From NCBI GenBank assembly GCA_035651635.1, contig DASRFK010000097.1:1-64000 (forward strand): a stretch of 64,000 nucleotides of DNA. The letters are read 5' to 3'. Under the pieces are notes generated by a model. That model had not been told where the DNA came from, did no database searches, and saw only the letters and a program-made list of their open reading frames with translations. Source of the stretch: JANXQE01 sp035651635. Its GTDB lineage: Bacteria; Verrucomicrobiota; Verrucomicrobiia; Limisphaerales; UBA8199. Made by a program: the position numbers and the translations under genes. The stretch's first letter is position 1, and each line of letters begins with the position of its first letter. Positions 59,549 through 64,000 of this stretch are shown in pieces.

Positions 59549-60427
59549 CTACTTCAACACGCCGCAAGACTTGAGTGTGGCGGCCAGCAGCTGGCGATTC
59601 TTTGGACTCAGCGGAACCAGGGGCAGCCGGTATTCCTCACGAATCTGTCCCGCCATAGCGAGCGCCGCCTTGATGGGAACGGGATTGGTTTCGATAAACA
59701 AATCCTTAAACAGAGGATAGTAACGCTGGTGGATTTTGAGCGCGGCCTTGGTTTGGCCTCGCGCGAAGAGCCGGACCATCCGGGCGACCTCGCGCGGGAG
59801 CAGGTTCGAAACCACACTAACCACGCCTTGCGCCCCGACGGCCATGAACGGGAGCGTGAGGCTGTCGTCGCCGCTGAGAATGGCGAAGCGCGGTCCAAGC
59901 GCGGCGCGCAATTGACTCACACGATCAGGCGTGCCGCCGGCTTCTTTGATTCCCACGACATTTGGGCACTCGCCGGCCAGGCGTTTGACGGTTTCGACCC
60001 CAATCTCGACGCCGCACCGGCTCGGGATGCTGTACAGGACAATGGGCAGTTTGGTCTTCCGCGCGACTTCGCGAAAATGTTGGAACAATCCTTCCTGAGT
60101 CGGCTTATTATAATAAGGAGCCACCTGAAGCGAGGCATCGGCGCCGGCCTTTTCGGCTTCCTGGGTCAGATAGATCGCTTCGCTAGTCGAATTGCCGCCG
60201 GTTCCGGCTATAACTTTGATTCGACGCGCGGCATATTTGACGGAGGCAGCAACAATTTCGATATGTTCTTCATACGAAACAGTGGGCGATTCGCCCGTCG
60301 TGCCCACTGGAACGATCCCATCGACCCCGGCGCGCACCTGGCGATCGATCAACTTCTTAAGCGCGGGCTGATCGATTGCGCCTTGATTGAAGGGAGTGAC
60401 AATTGCCGTGTAAGTTCCAGTAAACAT
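59549..60427 (-). CDS. dapA: 4-hydroxy-tetrahydrodipicolinate synthase
   Basis: DapA condenses pyruvate and aspartate semialdehyde, the first committed step of the diaminopimelate pathway. The 292-residue TIM barrel has GTYTAIVTPFNQGAIDQPAL at the N-terminus, GTTGESPT (pyruvate site), and catalytic Tyr132 in VLYSIPSRCGVEIG, where Cys replaces the usual Thr after PSR. The Schiff-base Lys161 is in VVGIKEAGG. Length is normal. It lies between dapF and dapB on the same strand. Confidence 0.97.
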   Translation of the reverse strand: MFTGTYTAIVTPFNQGAIDQPALKKLIDRQVRAGVDGIVPVGTTGESPTVSYEEHIEIVAASVKYAARRIKVIAGTGGNSTSEAIYLTQEAEKAGADASLQVAPYYNKPTQEGLFQHFREVARKTKLPIVLYSIPSRCGVEIGVETVKRLAGECPNVVGIKEAGGTPDRVSQLRAALGPRFAILSGDDSLTLPFMAVGAQGVVSVVSNLLPREVARMVRLFARGQTKAALKIHQRYYPLFKDLFIETNPVPIKAALAMAGQIREEYRLPLVPLSPKNRQLLAATLKSCGVLK

Positions 60428-60596
60428 GATGCCCGGGTTGAAAAGTGCAGAAAGGATGTGCTTTTGGCCAGCAGGATCTGGCTATCGAGAGGGCCGGACA
60501 GAGGGGGCATTGTACCAGCGCGGTTCATAGAGAACCCCAAATTCCGATTTCCGCATCTGTGGTCGCCCTGAATCTGCGGGGTCTTTCATGCGAGCC

Positions 60597-61406
60597 TCAC
60601 AGCTCGATGGTGCCTTCGAAAGCAAAGTCAGCGGGCCCGGTTAAGCGCACGGCGGAGAACTCGCCATTTTTTTCGCCAAAACTTACCTGAAGCTCATCCC
60701 CGCCTTGGACCTGGACCCGCACCGGCGACGCGAACTGATGCACGCGAGCTGAGATGAGGGCCGAAGCGGTAACGCCCGTACCGCAGGCGAGCGTTTCGCC
60801 TTCGACACCGCGTTCAAATGTGCGCACGCGAATATGGTTCGGGCCGAGGACCTGGACAAAATTCACATTCGTGCCTTTGGGGGCAAAATGGGCGTGGCGG
60901 CGGATCTCGGGGCCGAGTTGCAACACCATGGCTTTGTCAGCATCGGGAACAAACAGCACGGCATGAGGCACGCCGGTATTAAGGGAATGCACCAGCAGCG
61001 CGCCGTCCCGCAGCGGCAGCTTCTCATTCAGCTTCCATCCCGTGGGAGCAGTCAGGCTGACCGTCACGAGATCGCCGGCAAACGCGGCGGAGATGATCCC
61101 GGCTTCGGTCTCGAAAGTGAAATCGCGATCCAGACCCGTTTTTTTTCGGACGTACCTGCCGAAGCAACGCGCACCGTTGCCGCACATTTCGCCGGTGCTG
61201 CCGTCGCTGTTATAAAACTCCCAGGCCCAGTCCGCCTTCCCGGTGCGGGAAGGCACTAGCAAAATGACGCCGTCGGCGCCTACTCCCCGGTGTCGGTCAC
61301 AGAGTTTGACGATCTGTTCGCGGCTCAGGCGGATGAATTGCGCGCGGTTATCGATCAGAATAAAATCGTTGCCTGCGCCGTTCATCTTGCTGAATTCCAC
61401 AAACAT
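60597..61406 (-). CDS. dapF: Diaminopimelate epimerase
   Basis: DapF converts LL- to meso-diaminopimelate for peptidoglycan and lysine. The 269-residue protein starts at MFVEFSKMNGAGNDFILIDN, the family N-terminus. It carries both catalytic cysteines: Cys75 in EMCGNGARCFGR and Cys208 in TLACGTGVTAS. Length is normal. It is the first gene of a dapF-dapA-dapB-folK cluster and is divergent from the squalene-hopene cyclase gene (95 bases between). The route to LL-DAP (DapL or succinylase) is not encoded here. Confidence 0.97.
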   Translation of the reverse strand: MFVEFSKMNGAGNDFILIDNRAQFIRLSREQIVKLCDRHRGVGADGVILLVPSRTGKADWAWEFYNSDGSTGEMCGNGARCFGRYVRKKTGLDRDFTFETEAGIISAAFAGDLVTVSLTAPTGWKLNEKLPLRDGALLVHSLNTGVPHAVLFVPDADKAMVLQLGPEIRRHAHFAPKGTNVNFVQVLGPNHIRVRTFERGVEGETLACGTGVTASALISARVHQFASPVRVQVQGGDELQVSFGEKNGEFSAVRLTGPADFAFEGTIEL

Positions 61407-61501
61407 GGGTTGGAAAAGTATCGCTGAATGTTCAAACTTCAAGGGACAAAGCATAGAATAATCGCTTTACAGAAAGAGCTTACCTCAGCAGAGTATTTGC
61501 T

Positions 61502-63571
61502 GTGGATGTCATATCATTGCGTGCGAGCAATTTAGGGGACACGCCACGTGAACAGGCCCCTGCTGCTCCATCCCAAAGCCGGCTGGACACCGCGATTAAG
61601 CGGTCCCAAAGCTATTTGTTCAGCCAGCAAAAGCCGGAAGGTTACTGGATCGGCGAGTTGATGGTGGATGCGACGCTGGTGGCCGATGTGATCGCGTATC
61701 ACCATTGGAATGGAAAAGTGGACCCGGTCTGGCAGAAAAAAGCCGTCAACCACATCTTTTCGATGCAGTTGCTCGACGGCGGCTGGAACATTTATTATGG
61801 CGGGCCTTCGGAAGTAAACGCGACGATTAAATGTTATTTGGCCCTCAAGCTGGCCGGTGTGCCGGTGACCGACGCACGGATGTTGCGCGCGCGCGAGGTA
61901 GCCTTGAGCCTGGGAGGCGTGCCGCGCATGAACACTTTTTCCAAGCTGTACCTGGCCCTGCTGGGGCTGTTCCCGTGGGATTACGTGCCCACCATTCCCT
62001 GCGAGGTCATCCTGATCGGCAAATGGTTCTATGTGAATTTCAATGAAATGAGTTCCTGGAGCCGTTCGATGCTGGTGCCGCTCGCCATCATCAATCATTT
62101 CAAGCCGACCCGCCGGCCGAAGATCAATTTGAACGAATTGTATCCGCAAGGAATCCACGAACGCGACCTGGCGCTGGCGCCCGATCCCGAACGCGTGACC
62201 TGGCGCAACTTTTTCCTGTGGTTGGATCGCTTGCACAAATTCGCCGAGTGGTTCGCTGAAAATAACATTCATCCGTTCCGCAAGCGCGCTTTGAAAAAGG
62301 CCGAGCAATGGATGCTCGAACGCTTCGAGGGCACCGACGGACTGGCGGCCATTTTCCCGGGGATACTTAATTCACTGATCGCGCTCAAGGCGCTCGGCTA
62401 CCCGGATGATCATCCGCAAGTGATCCGCGCCGAAAAAAAGCTCAAAGAACTCGAACACGAAACCAAGGATAGCGTGCGGATCGAGCCTTGTTTCTCTCCG
62501 GTATGGGACACGGCGATTGTGGCGATTTGCCTGCACGAGTCGGGGGTCTCCAGCGACGACCCGGTTCTGAAACGGGCCACCGAGTGGCTCATGACCAAGG
62601 AAATCCGGTTCCGCGGCGATTGGCAGTACAAAAATCCGGCCAAAGTCGAGCCGAGTGGATGGGTTTTTGAGTTTGAGAACAAATGGAATCCCGATGTGGA
62701 CGATACGGCCATGGTCCTGCTGGCATTGCGCAAAGTGCCCACGGATAATCCCCAAAAGCGCGACGAATGCTTTCAACGCGGGCTCAAATGGATGATGACT
62801 TTTCAATGCCGTGACGGCGGTTGGGCTGCCTTTGACAAAGACTGCACCAAAGGCGTCCTGGAAAAAGTGCCCTTCGCCGATCACAACGCGATGCTTGACC
62901 CGGAATGCGCGGACATCACGGCGCGGATCCTGGAACTGCTCGGTTACGAAGGCTACAGCGTTCAGCATCCGCAAGTGCAAAAGGCTTTGCGGTACATCCA
63001 GGAACACCAGGAGGAGGACGGCTCGTGGTACGGGCGTTGGGGAGTTAATTACATTTACGGCACCTGGCAGGTTTTACGCGGCTTGCGCGCACTCAACTTG
63101 GATATGAACCAGCCGTGGCTGCTTAAAGCGCGCGACTGGCTGGAAAGCGTCCAACACGAAGACGGCGGCTGGGGCGAGCGCTGTAACACTTACGATGATC
63201 CGGTTTTCAAAGGCCAGGGACCTAGCACGGCTTCCCAAACCGCCTGGGCGGTCATGGGGCTGTGCGCATTCGACGATCCGTCTCGGCCCAGCATCCAGCG
63301 CGGCATTCAGTACCTGATCGATAAGCAGAATCCGGATGGGTCCTGGACGGAACATGAGACGACCGGCACCGGTTTTCCGAAGGTGTTCTATCTAAAGTAC
63401 GATATGTATCGCAATAGTTGGCCCTTATTGGCACTGGGAGCCTACCGCAAGCTGCTCACTGCGGCTCGAAACGGGGTTAATGGCGCCGTGAACGGCAAAC
63501 CTCACACGAACGGAGCCGTTCATGTTTCCGCTCCGGATCAACCGATTCTCGCGACCCGGGAAGCCCGTTAA
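61502..63571 (+). CDS. shc: Squalene-hopene cyclase
   Basis: This membrane-associated enzyme cyclises squalene to hopene or hopanol. The 689-residue protein has the catalytic motif D398-V-D400-D401-T-A (DxDDTA) and QW-type repeats throughout (e.g. QLLDGGWNIYYGG, MTFQCRDGGWAAFD, QHEDGGWGE, KQNPDGSW). GWVFEFENKWNPD precedes the active site. The start is GTG at 61502; no ATG gives a better N-terminus. The C-terminal ~40 residues form a low-complexity Asn/Gly/Ala tail. It is divergent from dapF. No squalene-synthesis genes lie in the window. Confidence 0.96.
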   Translation: MDVISLRASNLGDTPREQAPAAPSQSRLDTAIKRSQSYLFSQQKPEGYWIGELMVDATLVADVIAYHHWNGKVDPVWQKKAVNHIFSMQLLDGGWNIYYGGPSEVNATIKCYLALKLAGVPVTDARMLRAREVALSLGGVPRMNTFSKLYLALLGLFPWDYVPTIPCEVILIGKWFYVNFNEMSSWSRSMLVPLAIINHFKPTRRPKINLNELYPQGIHERDLALAPDPERVTWRNFFLWLDRLHKFAEWFAENNIHPFRKRALKKAEQWMLERFEGTDGLAAIFPGILNSLIALKALGYPDDHPQVIRAEKKLKELEHETKDSVRIEPCFSPVWDTAIVAICLHESGVSSDDPVLKRATEWLMTKEIRFRGDWQYKNPAKVEPSGWVFEFENKWNPDVDDTAMVLLALRKVPTDNPQKRDECFQRGLKWMMTFQCRDGGWAAFDKDCTKGVLEKVPFADHNAMLDPECADITARILELLGYEGYSVQHPQVQKALRYIQEHQEEDGSWYGRWGVNYIYGTWQVLRGLRALNLDMNQPWLLKARDWLESVQHEDGGWGERCNTYDDPVFKGQGPSTASQTAWAVMGLCAFDDPSRPSIQRGIQYLIDKQNPDGSWTEHETTGTGFPKVFYLKYDMYRNSWPLLALGAYRKLLTAARNGVNGAVNGKPHTNGAVHVSAPDQPILATREAR

Positions 63572-63681
63572 ACCGAGTCCGTGCTACGCTCCTCGCCGAG
63601 TCTTTGCGCTCCGCAGGTTAATTTTCCCGCGCCTTCCATTGTGGCTGGCACCCGGCCTGGCTACCAACGGCGCGGCAGCGT

Positions 63682-64000
63682 ATGAGCTGGCTGTACCGCC
63701 GCCTAATCCGACCCGCGCTCTTCACCCAGGACGCGGAGGCAATCCATAATCAAACCATGCGCTCGCTAACCTGGGTTGGCCGGCGAGAATGGGCCTGTGG
63801 CATTCTTGAGTCCTGGTTCGGCGCGCCGAATCTGCCGGTGGAGCTTTTTGGGCTCAGGTTTCCAAATCCAGTGGGCCTGGCTGCCGGGATGGACAAAAGC
63901 GCCGAAGCCCTGCCCACGTGGGGGGCGTTGGGATTTGGCTTCACCGAACTCGGAGCAGTGACCTGGCATGCGCAGCCCGGCAACCCATTACCGCGAGTGT
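63682..64000 (+). CDS. pyrD: Dihydroorotate dehydrogenase (quinone), 5' part, cut by window end
   Basis: PyrD oxidises dihydroorotate to orotate in pyrimidine synthesis. The frame from ATG at 63682 stays open to the window end (106 codons). MSWLYRRLIRPALFTQDAEAIHN is the membrane-binding helical N-terminus of class 2 enzymes. FGLRFPNPVGLAAGMDKSAEALPTW matches the FMN-site strand (usually AGFDKNAE; here Met replaces Phe), and GFTELGAVTWHAQPGNPLPR matches the next block (usually GTVTPxPQPGNPxPR). About two-thirds of the gene is outside. Confidence 0.93.
   Translation, partial: MSWLYRRLIRPALFTQDAEAIHNQTMRSLTWVGRREWACGILESWFGAPNLPVELFGLRFPNPVGLAAGMDKSAEALPTWGALGFGFTELGAVTWHAQPGNPLPRV

Noticed and set aside
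1..64000. CRISPR array, tRNA or rRNA genes
   Set aside because: No regularly spaced repeats and no cloverleaf or rRNA-like sequence were recognised by eye; a tRNA scan was not possible.

Overview
This 64 kb window is GC-rich chromosomal DNA that looks like a soil or freshwater member of the Verrucomicrobiota, most likely the Pedosphaera/Limisphaerales group. That placement is inferred from the mix of genes: a beta-propeller sensor kinase of the 'Y_Y_Y' type, Tat-exported Gfo/Idh/MocA and TIM-barrel proteins, a di-haem oxidoreductase, GTP-type PEP carboxykinase, squalene-hopene cyclase, a bactofilin-like/RDD protein, and many short palindromic intergenic repeats. No rRNA or tRNA gene was found that would settle it. 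All family calls are from motifs and recall, without database searches.

Layout. 1-2.6 kb: a tandem repeat, then a compact cobalt/nickel ECF transporter operon (cbiM with a fused PDGLE domain, cbiQ, cbiO). 2.7-6.3 kb: a small zinc-ribbon-like protein, a 59-residue ORF, a MITE-like repeat and a GH42-like exported protein. 6.3-16.1 kb: a two-component system (propeller histidine kinase plus NarL-type regulator), two paralogous 643-residue exported proteins that share an upstream inverted repeat, and a Tat-exported oxidoreductase. 16.1-24.9 kb: an overlapping two-gene cassette resembling a toxin-antitoxin pair, a CvpA protein, an ABC exporter trio (ATPase, FtsX permease, HlyD adaptor), a DHFR-like reductase and an NrtA-like binding protein without signal peptide. 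25-32.5 kb: alaS, two exported proteins, pckG and a universal stress protein. 32.7-38.4 kb: a P1B-4 metal ATPase, then an ECF sigma factor, a membrane protein that may be its anti-sigma, and a bactofilin-like/RDD membrane protein in one operon.

38.4-48.3 kb: a PQQ-type propeller with EF-hands, a secreted triad (duplicated-domain protein, di-haem oxidoreductase, small beta-barrel protein), a less GC-rich island with two orphan genes, a NIPSNAP protein, a membrane protein and a CelD-like acetyltransferase. 48.5-58 kb: a GT39-type glycosyltransferase, glgA, serS, a TIM-barrel isomerase, a phospholipase C-type phosphoesterase, maf and an MFS nucleoside-type transporter. 58.1-64 kb: a dapF-dapA-dapB-folK cluster on the minus strand, divergent from a squalene-hopene cyclase gene, then the 5' part of pyrD running off the window.

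How it fits together. The housekeeping part covers meso-diaminopimelate and folate synthesis, two tRNA synthetases, glycogen synthesis, gluconeogenesis, hopanoid and pyrimidine synthesis. The accessory part is rich in exported proteins of unknown role. At least four families of short dispersed repeats occupy most of the longer intergenic gaps. The best candidates for undescribed biology are the sensor-regulated paralogue pair (6.3-14.6 kb), the sigma/bactofilin operon (35.6-38.4 kb) and the secreted di-haem triad (40.2-44 kb).
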